DNA from: Corylus avellana
Lineage: Eukaryota > Streptophyta > Magnoliopsida > Fagales > Betulaceae
Reading direction: 5' to 3'
DNA length: 64,000 nucleotides
Assembly: GCF_901000735.1 (NCBI RefSeq)
Contig: NC_081541.1
Location: forward strand, 34,986,060 to 35,050,059
The notes under the pieces are model-generated. The model worked only from the letters and a program-made list of their open reading frames with translations, did no database searches and had not been told where the DNA came from. The position numbers and the translations under genes were made by a program. Below, one piece after another: positions 48,803-60,251 of this stretch. Positions within the stretch are counted from its first letter, which is position 1; each line of letters starts with the position of its first letter.

Positions 48803-50046
48803 GTAAAACCCACAACCGCTAGACCCACAACTTAGATGTAGGTAACCTACGTGGCTAGCGAAATTTTGTTTTATTTGTTTTTATTTTTCAAGTATAATCT
48901 AATTAAGGACATAATTATATTTTTACACATCTCAAAAGCGGAATAACAGTATAAAAATGTCACGTGAATCACATGTGATCCCTTCTCTAATAGGATTTAA
49001 TAGAAATCATAATGGATGGGGTAGATGAACAGGCTTGGTAGATTTGGTAGAGGATATTGTAACTTTTTAAAATTTAGCATAAATTGAGTGGTAGTTTAAT
49101 AACGCAAGGGACAGAAATTTTCTCCAAACTAGTTTGAAAGAAATTTCTTTCAATTTATTCTTAATTTCTGCAGAATCTTCCAAGTTCCAATTAGTTTCAT
49201 GATTCTGTCAAAATTCCATGCATTCTTTGTCTATTTGTTTCTCTCTCTCTCATTTCCCGTTCAATAGAACTCGTTTGCATTTGAACATACATGAAGATGA
49301 TTCTTATATATATACGGTTGGATAAAACATTAAACATAAAAACATAGAGTTCTATACGTGTGCCTTTCTTCTAGAACTCACAAATAAGGATCTTTGGTAA
49401 GTGTTCTACAATGTATAGTAATGCCTCTCACGTACACATTTGAAAGAAACTCAACGATAGTGTTTTATTACAAGAACAAAACACATATGCCCACAACCTA
49501 AATACTCTTTGATGGACAATAGAAGAGACAATTGAGAGAGATTCAGAATTTTTTATTCTGAAATAATATTATGAATAATCTATAGTTTTAACTTCCATTC
49601 CATAGGTATTTATAACCAACCAAGAGACACAACTCTTAGTTATGGAAGTTATTAATTCTAAGAGATGCAACTCTTGGTTTTATATGGACCAACTCCACTC
49701 TAGCTATATTGAGGTCTAATTACTAACATATACGGATGTAGATATTAATTGTAGCTAGAAGTGGAAAAAAGTATATATGATGCTTCGGAACAAACTTGAT
49801 CAAAGAAAGCAAACCATTAATTTAACAAGAATATTTAGTACATCACAACGTAAAAGCAAAGAAATACAACACCAAAACATATATAAGAGATACACAAACA
49901 ATTAAACTAGGTGAAAAGCAACATATTTTAGCAAGGGGTCCTGATCTGTACGTTCAATAGTGTTGTCTTACGTGCTGTCCGACTCTCACAGAGTTCATTG
50001 AAGTGTAAAAGGACAACCTTATTGCACAAGATCGATGTTCTGTACT
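48803..50046. other. Intergenic and 3' UTR of the DIR1-like gene
   Basis: AT-rich, without coding frames. The stretch from about 49850 to 50046 is probably 3' UTR of the minus-strand lipid-transfer gene. Confidence 0.4.
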
Positions 50047-50355
50047 CTAGCAACGGGTTTGGGGAAGATTGCATTTAGAGGGGAGCGCCAAGGCGAGATT
50101 GGGGTCAATTCCATAGAGATTCAACAGCCTGGAGTTCTTAAAAAGGCACAGGCATTGCATGTCGGCATTGGAAAGAGCCGAGCAGCATGCGGCGGATGGA
50201 GGAGCAGGGTTTGGGCCGTTGACGGATGGCTCACATGCCTTGAGACCCTCTTTGGTCATGCGGCAGAGTGTCTGAGCATTGGCCACCATGGGCTCAGAGA
50301 AAATGGCCAAGGCCAAAACCAGAGCCACAAGGACAAGCTTTTTGCATCCTTCCAT
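50047..50355 (-). CDS. DIR1-like non-specific lipid-transfer protein
   Basis: A single-exon frame of 102 residues. It has a secretory signal peptide (KKLVLVALVLALAIFSEPMV, cleaved near residue 28), then the eight-cysteine frame of the nsLTP fold: Cys31, 41, 57, 58, 68, 70, 95 and 102 in the order C-C-CC-CxC-C-C. The middle is CLCLFKNSRLLNLYGIDP and the end ALPSKCNLPQTRC, close to Arabidopsis DIR1 (At5g48485). DIR1 binds two lipid chains and is needed for long-distance signalling in systemic acquired resistance. The Pro-rich stretch NGPNPAPPSAACC is family-typical; the PxxP motif is present. Membership in the DIR1 group is clear; a role in defence is inferred. An ATG farther upstream is out of frame. 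Confidence 0.93.
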   Translation of the reverse strand: MEGCKKLVLVALVLALAIFSEPMVANAQTLCRMTKEGLKACEPSVNGPNPAPPSAACCSALSNADMQCLCLFKNSRLLNLYGIDPNLALALPSKCNLPQTRC

Positions 50356-50421
50356 GTCTCTAAAAATTCACTCTTTGTTGGGGTTGAGAGAGTACTGATG
50401 GGTACTTCGTTCATGCACGTT

Positions 50422-50450
50422 GGCCATATATATATATACATATATAGGCC
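50422..50450 (-). promoter_or_regulatory. TATA-rich palindrome upstream of the DIR1-like gene
   Basis: An AT alternating tract between ggcc and ggcc, an imperfect palindrome of 29 bases, 67-95 bases upstream of the ATG. This is the expected TATA location for a short leader. Confidence 0.5.
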
Positions 50451-50588
50451 AAGGTGAGAGAGCATATGGGGATTTGTGGTAATTTCGGCTGGCCAATGGT
50501 TGCTCTTAAATTCTTCACTTTGTCCAATCATATTGTGACATGTCATTGTATAGGTAAATAATGTGGATGGTATTGGCACGTAAGGCTT

Positions 50589-50742
50589 AATAGTGCTATT
50601 TTTATTACAAATTGACATAACAGTTTACGTAACACTTATCACATCAAACGCGAAGCAATTAAATTTGATTGTAATCACGTAAAAATTTTATATAAAACTA
50701 TCACATTGATCTGTAACAGAATTATAATAAAAACTATATCAT
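50589..50742. mobile_element. MITE of the 13572/59517 family
   Basis: Ends tagtgctatttttattacaa and the inverse of ataataaaaactatatcatc are inverted. Subterminal acaaattgacataacag and tcacattgatctgtaac match as well. Shares aattaaatttgattgtaat with the element at 13572. Upstream of the DIR1-like gene. Confidence 0.55.
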
Positions 50743-50784
50743 CCTAAGCAGTTTCCAAAACTTTGGTTCATTTTAATTAGGGGA

Positions 50785-51054
50785 TGAGTAATACTATAAC
50801 TACACTTTTATTCCACTTTGTTGATTTAACATTGCTATCAATTATTGATTTTATTTATTTATTTTTTTTAAACAACAATGATATTAAAAACTCCACTTTT
50901 ATCCTATCACTATCCTACATCGCCGACATAGCAAAGTTCATTGGCCATTGGATTTGTTTTTTCTTTTACAAAGGCAGATTCAAAGGCATTGACATTGCAG
51001 CCATGTCAGTAGTTGTATAGTGGTAGGATAAAAATGAGTTTTATAGCATTACTC
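50785..51054. mobile_element. MITE, about 270 bp
   Basis: Left end gagtaatactataactacac with ttttattccac; right end gtggtaggataaaaatgag with ttttatagcattactc. These are inverted repeats of about 33 bp. The terminal gagtaat resembles the Mutator-like elements in this window, but a target duplication was not seen. Confidence 0.6.
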
Positions 51055-51100
51055 TTTCAACAAAGGCTGATATATAAGAACTAATTCATAGTGCTACATA

Positions 51101-51103
<3 letters not shown>

Positions 51104-51134
<31 letters not shown>
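51104..51134. repeat. (ATA)n microsatellite
   Basis: Ten ATA units. Confidence 0.9.
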
Positions 51135-51564
51135 TAGTTTATATCATTTTTATGAAGTGAAAAATGTGAGTAAAGCTTGACCTCGAAGGCCACAAAAATA
51201 GCTGAGGCTCGTGACAAAGATTTGGGAGTTAGCTAGCTAGCCAAATATTGGCAATACAATGGGCCGTGTCACGGGTGGACATCTGTGGTTCTGTAAATGG
51301 ATTGGAATTTTGTGAGAAGCTTGTCCCGATTGTCTTTAAAGTATTATTATTTATGGAAGAAGGGGGTTTTTTGCATGGTGGCATCACTGGCATGCATGCA
51401 TGTGAACCTCAGAACCATGTGCCATCTTTATTTTTAGCTTTCATCGGATAGCAAAGTTGGCCTATGCTGCTATGCAATATTGGCTCGTGACTTTAATTCA
51501 ATCTTTATAATCATGGATTCGGTTCGGGTCTGTGTATTTTTTGTGTCTTGTGAAAAAATTCGAA

Positions 51565-52325
51565 GACCTAACTCATCTCATAAAACTGGTTTAATAAAAG
51601 AAGATTGTCCATTCCTTATAAACATGTTCAAGATCTTGTTCAAAGGCAATGTGAGACTATTTCTCAATACCCTCCCTCACGTGCATACCGATATTTTTTC
51701 TGGTCCTTGTCACGGGGTAAGTAGTGTGAGGCCCCATTTGTCTTGTGGTAGGCTTTGGTACCATGAAGAAAATTCGTGGGTCTAACTCATCTCATAAAAC
51801 CGATTCAATAAGAGAGGGTTGCTCATTTTTTATAAACATGCTCAAGATCTTGTTCACAGGCAATGTGAGACTATTTCTCAACATCATCCCTCACGTACAG
51901 GCCGGTATTTTTTCTGGTCCTTGTGGGGGCCTACATTACTTACTCTGTGACAAATACCAGGAAAAATACTGGCGTGCACATGAGGGAGGGTGTTGAGAAA
52001 TAGTCTCACATTGCCTTTGGACAAGATTTTGGGCATGTTTATAAGGAATGGGCAATCCTCTCTTATTGAATCGGTTTTATGAGATGAGTTATGCCCACAA
52101 ATTTCTTCATGGCATCAAAGCCTACCATATGACGAATGTGGCTCACACTACTTACCTCGTGACGAGGACCAGAAAAAATACTAGCTTGTGCGTGACGGAG
52201 GGTGTTGAGAAATAGTCTCACATTGTCTGTGGATAAGATCTTGGACATGTTTATAAGGAATGGACAACCCTCTCTTATTGAACCGGTTTTATGAGATGAG
52301 TTAGGCCCATAAATTTTTTCATCTT
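51565..52325. repeat. Four-copy palindromic repeat cluster
   Basis: Copies 1 (about 51565-51735) and 2 (about 51765-51950) are direct. Copies 3 (about 51951-52110) and 4 (about 52135-52325) are reverse complements of them. All share aactcatctcataaaac, ataaacatg with a ttcaagatcttg-like block, ggcaatgtgagactatttct, and attttttctggtccttg. The unit of about 170 bp resembles LTR-derived debris (ttgagaaatagtctcacatt). The four-fold head-to-head order is a near-palindrome of about 760 bp. Confidence 0.8.
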
Positions 52326-53711
52326 GTTATGAAATATGTGTCCCAATTGCAACGAGTTTAATTAGCTTCAACTAAAACAGACTCAATTGCAACTAAGGAG
52401 TGCAGGGGGGACAACTTGGGACTTTCTGGCACGACTCTTAACCCGCACACACCGCGTTAGGACATCACGGAATACTCATAGTACTCCTCATGAATTTGAT
52501 TAGCGTTTCAGGTGGGCATGCAATGCGTGGAGTGATGCTCCTCTTCATCCTCTATTCCTCTTGCATCTCTGAAACTATCATTGTATTTTTGTTACACAAA
52601 CATTATATATTGGATACTTGAATCAAAGTTATTGAAAAAAATATGGAAAATATAAGTCAGGTTCTTAAACGGCTTTGTTTTTAGTATTTTGTTTTCTATT
52701 CTAAAGTTCTAAGACATTAATAACTAACCCAACACACAAACTCGTGTTTTTCAAAGAAAAATGGCCTGTTTCACCTTCATGTTACATCGAACATTTGTTT
52801 CAAACGAGAAACAAAAAAACACCCCAAAACACATTGACAAAAACCCATAATGGCTTTACCACTTCTTTCTACTTGTCGTAGACAAATTAAGTTTACATGC
52901 TTTCCCTAGCTTCTACAATTCTAAATAGTGATTTATCTAAATAGCTTCTACATTATTATTCTCACTTTGGACAAAGTTTTTTTTCTAAATTGAGTTGAAT
53001 TTTTTTCTTATTCTAATTTTATTTATTAAGCTGACATATATCATTAAAACATGTGATTTTCAGTACATTCTCTTTAAAAAAGTACATGGAAATCAGGTGC
53101 TCTAACCCTTATATGCCAATATCTACGGCTGCTATAACATTTTCCTGTTTAATAAAGAAGCCTTCCAAAAAGCACAATTGGTAGGATACTTTTTCAATAG
53201 GCTTTTGTTTTTGTACTCTAGAAGTGCACTCAGTTTCGCACTTGTTAATAATGTCCAAAAAGTTCAAAAAGATAAAAGAGATAAAAAAAAAAAAAAAAGG
53301 ATAAAATATATTAGTTATTGGTAGTGGAGTCGTGCTATCCGGCATCCTAGAGGCAGTCCAACGTCATCTAACGTTGATGTGGCTGCCTCTAATAATAATA
53401 ATAATAATAATAACAAAAAGAGAAATGAAAATTTTATTGTTGTTTTTTTATTATTATTATTATTTTATATAAAAAACACGTTTATATGGGAAGAAAGATT
53501 TTTGTTTTTGTTTTTGTTTTTTTGGTCATTGGTGGTTTATGTTTATGTTTTTGCATTTTGTATGTTTGATGAAATTTTCATGAGAAATAACAAGTTTTTT
53601 GGGTTGCATCTTGAGATATTTGAGTGATATTAGCTAATATTTGGGTTCTAATGCCTCAAAACTCATTTCTGGATTTAAAACTAAAACCTAGAGGTGGAAA
53701 GTTAACCCTTT
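52326..53711. other. Intergenic, AT-rich
   Basis: No gene seen. (AAT)n microsatellite at 53390-53412 and A run at 53282-53297. Confidence 0.4.
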
Positions 53712-54368
53712 AGAGCATCTCCAAGAGGCCATGTAAACTAACCTTTTAGTTAAAATAGCATTTTTTTTCTTCCTCCAGCAGTGCTGTAAAATAGCATTTT
53801 TGTTTAGAGATACTACAGTGAACTTTCAAATATAATGTAACTATTATTTAATTATATTTTCTCTTTCTTTCAATATTTTTAATCTTTTCTCTCTCCTCTC
53901 TTTTTCTCCCTCAAGCTCCCTTCTCCTCCCTCAGTGCCTCCTCATCTGTTTTCTCTCCCTGTCCCTTCTCCTTCAGCGCCTCATCTCTCTCCCTATCCCT
54001 ATAGGGTTGCCGCCCAACAGCCAAACGACCACAAAGTAATGGCTGAGAGCCTTTCTGGGTTTCGATCTATCCGATTAGAACAACCGGTAGCCAGAACTCG
54101 GCCACCCACGGAGTTTCGTCTGCCATACACCACGTTGATAGGTTTTAGGTGGTTCGATTTCTCCAAAATGGTTCAATACAGTTTGTGGTGAGGGAGAGAG
54201 AGAGAGGAGTGGAAAAAAAAAAAAAAAAAAGATTAAAAACAATTTTTAAATAAAGTAGGCATTGTAAAATAAAGAGCTCGTTGGAGTTAATTGTAAAAAA
54301 GTAGTAGCTAAATTAAAAAAAATAGTATTTTGAGTAGCTAAACTACAATTCATTGCTAAAGATGCTCT
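53712..54368. mobile_element. Non-autonomous DNA transposon with agagcatct ends
   Basis: Starts agagcatctccaagagg and ends gctaaagatgctct, so the terminal nine bases are perfectly inverted, and the subterminal parts share tttagttaaaatagca / gtagctaaattaaa-type blocks in opposite orientation. The gagcatctcca terminus is very common among eudicot MITEs (PIF/Harbinger or hAT type; not resolved). The middle is CT-rich with an 85-codon frame at 53934 without recognisable product. Confidence 0.6.
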
Positions 54369-55445
54369 GGATAGTATCACCTTAAAGTGATTCGGTTATC
54401 TTAAATTTGGTGCTAATGTCTTAAAACACTATCTCTGTTTTATATACTTTTACTCATATCAATTTCTAATTAGTGATTCATGGAGGCCAGTGAATTTGAT
54501 ATATAATTTGATCAAATTCTGATAAGTGATTCTCGGTTCTAAATTTAGTAGATGCTTCCCCCCTTGTAACTTCTTTCTCCTTCAATTAAAAAAAAAAAAT
54601 TAGCATACGCTTGGCTGACTCTTCTCTTAGTAGTGCATGAAAAGATTAAAAATAAAGTTAACAAAAATTTAAGCAAGATGATCATAATGGTTGAAAATTT
54701 CCTAGTGTCTTGCCAAGGAAAGCAACAGATCGATCGAGGCGCGGCGTTACAAAGCACGTGAGAACTTGAATATGTTGACGTGGCGTGGAATTCAAAATCA
54801 GCCGAAGGCGGCAACCAATGACTCACTGACACGTCTTGTTTAGCATTCATTACGTGTCATCTAGAGACCTGGGTGATTGTGAATCTCCGGAAAGCGAGTG
54901 CGTCGGAGCACGCGGTCTTGTCTTCAGAAAACGACTTGCTTCTTTCCTTTTGCTTTTGTTTTCCTAGTGCTCCGAAGAGTCTCACCGCCAAAAACACCCC
55001 TGGTTCCAAACGAAAATTACGACATGGCCATTATTGGCTAATTTCCTTTTTCCACCAATGTTTTTATAAGGAATATTAATGCTACTTATTATTGTTTTAT
55101 CATCATTTTATTCCCAAAAGTTAATATAAATTTTTATTATTTTTTTATTATTTTAAGCTGATAATATGATAAAAAAAATAAAAAATTTAATCATTTAATT
55201 AATATAATAACATTTTCTTCATGTGGAAACTCAAATTCCCTTTCAATGATGAGAGTAAATTATAGAATTAGGTTTAAACTCCGGACATTAGTTTTGATAC
55301 CATATTAAACCACAAATTATCTTAAAGCTTAAGCCCATTAGAAATGATGAATTTATTTAATTAATGAATATATTAACAATATACTTTTGGGAGTTAATCA
55401 TAAGCAATTTAAATAACTAAGCAATACAACTAATTAAATTTGTTT

Positions 55446-55490
<45 letters not shown>
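55446..55490. repeat. Compound (CA)n(TA)n microsatellite
   Basis: About ten CA units followed by about twelve TA units. Confidence 0.9.
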
Positions 55491-55495
<5 letters not shown>

Positions 55496-55514
55496 ATATT
55501 TCTTTGTTACTTAT

Positions 55515-55690
55515 TAAGGCTGACAATTTTTGATATGACTCGTGAATCGGACACAAATTCAAAACGAAATTAAAAAGTTATGGTTGAAGAGTTTGACGCG
55601 TTTAATTCAATAGGTCGGATTATGATTGACCTATATAGTCTTATACTCATGCTTCGACACAATTCGAACCTGATACGCAAAATAATGATA
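55515..55690 (-). repeat. Dispersed repeat of the 'gtgtcgagtt' type, copy C
   Basis: Reverse orientation of copies A and B: aatttttgatatgactcgtg, gacacaaattcaaaacgaaa, gacgcgtttaattcaatag, tatagtcttatactcatgc, cgacacaattcgaacctgat. Confidence 0.55.
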
Positions 55691-57857
55691 GATAATTCTT
55701 AGCAACACAAATCTAATACAAAATTTTTATACGTATTCTATACATTTTTTTAACAATTTTAAATCTTAATGAATTTTTGTTCAGGAAAAGAAAAACCTAG
55801 CTAGTTTATTTTTTAATAATTAGTCATGTACGTTTCTGTAATTTTGTCTCGATTCTTACAGTTACACAAAATGGGCAAATTGATTCTTGGACACCAAGTC
55901 ATCGTTTGAAATTCAAAGATTAGAATGTGTATATATATATACATAGAGAGAGAGAGAGAGTGCCACAATGCTGCTAAAACATTCAACCATCTGAGGTCCC
56001 AAGTTATTTATTCCTTTCAGGCTGTGAGTTATTCCCACTACTTTCGATCGAGCTGCTTTGTTTATATTACCAGGCTTCAACAACTGCGATCATCAGGTAT
56101 ATTTCACTTCTTATCATTTTTGTTTTTGTAATTTACTCAAGAAACTTTTACGAAATCGAGTCAGAAAAGTGTTCTGATATGACGTAGATGTGAAAATAAT
56201 TTTTAGTGTTTTGTGTTTTGAAAAGAGAATACAAAAGCGGAAAGAAAAAAAGAAAATGTTGTTAAACAACTCTTTTGGGATTATATTAAACCTTCTATCT
56301 TTGTAAATCAAAGGGTTTTTGGTAGTATTTTTCTTTCATTTTTCTGGGGTTTTGCCGTTTTGGTGTTCAACCATTTTTAGAACAAAGCTTTCTTTTTTAT
56401 CAAACTAATATATATATCAATTTTATGGAGTGAATTATATTGCTTGAAATGGATGGGAGGAAAACCCTGCAACTCTAGAGAAAACGTAGGGAGAAAAGAA
56501 TTGTGGGGCTTCTCTTACAATTTATCTTCAATTATATATATCGATCCCTTGAAGTGACAAAATCATATGCCCTTCGTATGTATAACTTGTTTCTTCAAAG
56601 CTTCTCAACAAGAACAAGTGGTGTTCCATAAAAACAGTAGTAAAGCTAGCTTGAATATTTGCGTGGAACCCTTTTTCAGCATTGCAATTTTATTTATTCT
56701 TTTGCGTGCTTTTAATGCTTTTTGATGATTCAGATCGATTTCAAGCTTATCCTTATTTATTTTTAAAACAAAAAAAGAAAAAAAGAAAAAAAAAAACAAG
56801 GATCACATATCGTCAGATCCTCAAACCAGGCAGTGGGTATTATGGTCATTGACAGCATTAATATACAATAATCTTTGCGTCCCCATGTAAGCCCACGTAA
56901 CTCGACATTAAAAAAAAAAAAAAAAAATTTGATATTACACACGTTTTTTCTACATCTCATTTACATAAATTATTATTATACTAATTACATTAATAAGAGA
57001 CGTATCGAAACAGGCCGGGCGACGGCGACTATACCCTTCGGGTTTTGAAAATTTTCATACTGTTAATTGATGTGTCGTGTTTTAAATATATATATATAAA
57101 AAAAAAAATCATTTAAACACATGCTAATATATAATTAGTGTAAAATGGGTATAATAGAGTATTCATTAATTAATTATTTTTATGTTTGTGTTACACAGAA
57201 CACTTTTCCAACAAACAAAGAAAAAAAACCCTAACAAAAATGGCTATCTTTTAGGTGACTTCCGCAGCAATTAAGTGATTTAGTGCGCTTGTTTTTCTCA
57301 CTCGGGAATACTTCTTTTTGACTTTCTGTGCAATTAATAGGGTTTGTTTTTCTCAAATCAAGGCAAAAGTCAAAAGTCTTTGAGCTGAAGCCTCTGCCGC
57401 CTTCCATAATTTCTCTCTGCCTGGAAACCGTTGCTTTGCGCGTTAAATTCGCGTTTCAGATTGTCCAACCCTCTCAGGTTTCTAATGCGTGCAAGATATT
57501 CTCAAATCTCCAACACCCCACATATTTCTTGGTCCTAGACGGTACCTCTTCGTTCTTCGTTCACCTCAAGTTCTCACACACCCGTGCTTTCACGTTTTTT
57601 TCCTTATTTTGAACAAATCCCGTCACTTGTCTCATCCATTTTCTTTGTCGGTCATAAACTCGTTCCAGTTTGATTATTAATTGCTAAGCTTCCTAATTCT
57701 ATCTCCTTTTTCTGGGACTAAATATCCTTTTTGGTCGTTAAAGTTATCTTTCATTCGGTGATTTGTGGTGATAAGATTTGCCACGTGTGATGCCCTGGGA
57801 GGCTCATATTTTTTTGGTTTGGTGAAGTGGGTTTGTTCTCATACCTTTATTTATTCT

Positions 57858-58049
57858 TATAAATAAGCTGGGATATATAGGATTTTGCTCATAAATTGAG
57901 TTTTCAGAAATTGGGTTTTCATTTTCTGTCTTGGCAAGGAACTTGTTTGTTGAATTCATGGCTTTTGCATAGAGGAAAAAAAAAAAAAAAAGAAGTTTAA
58001 ATACAGGGGATTTGAATCTGGTTTTTGTTCTTTTCTTTTCTTGCTAGCT
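57858..58049 (+). promoter_or_regulatory. Probable core promoter and leader of the UPF0496 gene
   Basis: A TATA box tataaata (57858-57865) lies 185 bases before the ATG, followed by a T-rich leader with an A run at 57976-57991. No upstream intron is required. Confidence 0.45.
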
Positions 58050-59183
58050 ATGGGAGGCAATATGAGCAAGAAGACCCATGAAACGTCGTCGTCGTCGTCG
58101 TCTGCTGTAAATCTCAATCCAAATTTACAGTACACAACTGAATTGAGCTCCTATGAGGCGGCTTGCAAGCTCGACGCCGATTTGCAATACTTCGACACCA
58201 CCCTTCAAGCACGAACCAATCAGGTGATCAACTCTCTTGCGGTAGGAGTTGAAGTGCGAGCCCTTTCATTTGATTCTTTGAAAGAAGTCACAGAATGTCT
58301 CCTGGAGATGAACCAGGAGGTCGTTAAAGTTATATTGGAATGCAAGAAAGATATATGGAAGAATCAGGAGCTGTTTGAGCTCGTCGAGGAGTACTTCGAG
58401 AATAGTTTGCAGACTCTAGATTTCTGCACAGCATTGGAGAAATGCCTGAAGCGAGCTCGGGATAATCAGCTGTTGATTCTTGTCGCGCTTCAGAAGTTTG
58501 ATGAAGAAACTGAAATGGGAGGGAAGAGGTATGAGAGGACTAAGCAGGAGTTGAAGAATTTCAAGGAGGCTGGTGACCCTTTCACCCAAGAATTTTTCCA
58601 AATCTTTGAGTCTGTGTATAAGCACCAGATACTTATGCTTGAGAAGCTGCAACTCCGGAAGAACAAGCTCGATAAGAAGCTTAGGTACATTCATGTTTGG
58701 AGGAAGGTTTCAAGTATAATTTTTGTTGCTACATTTGCTGCCGTGTTGATTTGCTCTGTTGTGGCCGCAGCCATGGCGGCTCCGCCAGTTGCAGCAGCTT
58801 TGGCTGCTGCTACTGCTATTCCTGTGGGCTCAATGGGAAAGTGGATTGACTCTTTGTGGAAGAACTATGAAAATGCTTTGAAAGGACAGAAGGAAGTGAT
58901 TAGCTCGATGCAAGTTGGTACCTATGTTGCCATTAAGGACTTGGACAACATCCGGGTTCTCATCGACCGGTTGGAAATCGAGATCGAGTCGCTCTTGCAG
59001 ATTGCAGAGCTCGCCATTGAGGAAGAAGCAGTGAAGATTGCAATAGATGAGATTAAGAAGAAGCTGGGAGTGTTTATGAAAAATGTTGAGGATTTGGGGA
59101 TGCAAGCTGATACTTGCAGCCGGGACATTAGAAGGGCAAGAACTGTGGTTCTGCAGAGGATCATAAAACATACCAACAACTAA
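58050..59183 (+). CDS. UPF0496 (At14a-like, DUF677) membrane protein
   Basis: A single exon of 377 residues. The family is plant-specific; At14a-type members sit at the plasma membrane and have been proposed to link wall, membrane and cytoskeleton, but the molecular role is not established. Start MGGNMSKK is a full N-myristoylation signal (Gly2, Ser6). A Ser run (TCG repeat) follows, then the conserved N-terminal helices ([63 protein letters not shown]-like [12 protein letters not shown]). A paired hydrophobic stretch at about 227-265 ([20 protein letters not shown] and the Ala-rich part after it) is followed by a helical C-terminal half with a coiled-coil-like segment ([13 protein letters not shown]). 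Length fits At4g34320-type members. The ATG at 58050 is chosen because it gives the acylation signal and lies in a T-rich leader. Confidence 0.93.
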   Translation: MGGNMSKKTHETSSSSSSAVNLNPNLQYTTELSSYEAACKLDADLQYFDTTLQARTNQVINSLAVGVEVRALSFDSLKEVTECLLEMNQEVVKVILECKKDIWKNQELFELVEEYFENSLQTLDFCTALEKCLKRARDNQLLILVALQKFDEETEMGGKRYERTKQELKNFKEAGDPFTQEFFQIFESVYKHQILMLEKLQLRKNKLDKKLRYIHVWRKVSSIIFVATFAAVLICSVVAAAMAAPPVAAALAAATAIPVGSMGKWIDSLWKNYENALKGQKEVISSMQVGTYVAIKDLDNIRVLIDRLEIEIESLLQIAELAIEEEAVKIAIDEIKKKLGVFMKNVEDLGMQADTCSRDIRRARTVVLQRIIKHTNN

Positions 59184-60251
59184 AATATGATCCATGCATG
59201 GTAACTGTTGTTATGTTAGTACCTTTTTTTTATATTTATGGTTTATGATGATGATATTCCTTGATTCTTAGGTTGTATCTTGAATCCACACTAATGGATT
59301 CATGTTCAAGAAAATAATGTAAGACTGGTATTCGATTTCATTCATTCTATGCATGTTTAGGGAACAATTGTACGTTGTTTCTGTTTGGACCATGTTCATA
59401 GTTTTTCAAAATAGTCATTAAATAGTAGATCGCAGATTTTGTATTAAATGTTGGGTTCTTGTAAATATTGTAGGACAAACAAAAGGACCATTCATGTAAT
59501 TTGAGGAGAAAAATACTCGAGATACTGCAATTTTTACTACAATCTTTTTACAAACTAACATGACACCTTATAATTGGTGAAATAATTAAAAGGGTATGTT
59601 AACAAGTCATTCACTAACTTGTTTAATTATTTTGCCAATTACGAATTATCACATCAGTTTATAAGAAAATTTAAAGTAAAATTTGTAATACCTGTAGCAT
59701 CATTCATTTTGAGAATTACAAATTTCTTCAATTCAATAGGGTAGATTTGGGAAGCTCAACGCAAGTTTCTGCTGAAACTTTTGCGCCAAACATTTACATA
59801 ATGCAAGCTTATGAGATCAAGGTGATGAGGGAAAAGAATGGCAAAAGAAAAGAAACTCTCAAGTGAGATTGAAACCTTGAGAAATCTTTTAGTGAGACTA
59901 AAATATAGCATGTTGGAACACCATTAAACTCAAAAGCTTAAGCCTATGAGTTTGAACTAAACGATACTGGCATATTTCCAATGTGGAACTCAATCTTTTT
60001 CCACTCGCACGTATATACTCAACAAAAACAAGGGGAGGATACATACAACTTATGCGTTTATGGAATATTCAATGATTGTACATACACATTGTGAATTACT
60101 TAGGAATTTGTCTCAATTATGGATATAACTACACTTGAGACGAAAAACATCAACCTTTGGGTTCGAGCCCTACTACAAAATTACGACAACAGAACTCAGT
60201 GTTGGTACATGTTTACGGTGCCTGCTCAATACAGTATAATTTGCAATGAGA
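59184..60251. other. Intergenic between convergent genes
   Basis: 3' UTR of the UPF0496 gene to about 59450, then a MITE (59517-59702), then a repeat-like piece around 59880-60030 (aaaagcttaagcctatgagt) and the 3' UTR of the acyltransferase gene. No gene. Confidence 0.45.
59517..59702. mobile_element. MITE of the 13572/50589 family
   Basis: Inverted halves around a small loop: left gatactgcaatttttactac with caaactaacatgacacctta and attggtgaaataattaaa; right tttaattattttgccaatta with tatcacatcagtttataag and aaaatttgtaatacctgtag. Non-coding. Confidence 0.65.

Larger units (their letters stand above)
54369..57840. other. Intergenic, AT-rich, repeats
   Basis: No recognised gene. A fragment near 55270-55370 resembles the aagcttaagcc type repeat (37470, 59930). 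The CA/TA microsatellite lies at 55446-55490 and a GA repeat at 55947-55960. Around 56000-56100 a segment ending tgcgatcatcag|gtatat could be a non-coding exon, with weak support. Confidence 0.4.

Noticed and set aside
53934..54191. 85-codon Pro/Ser-rich frame
   Set aside because: Lies inside a non-autonomous transposon with CT-rich sequence; no domain.
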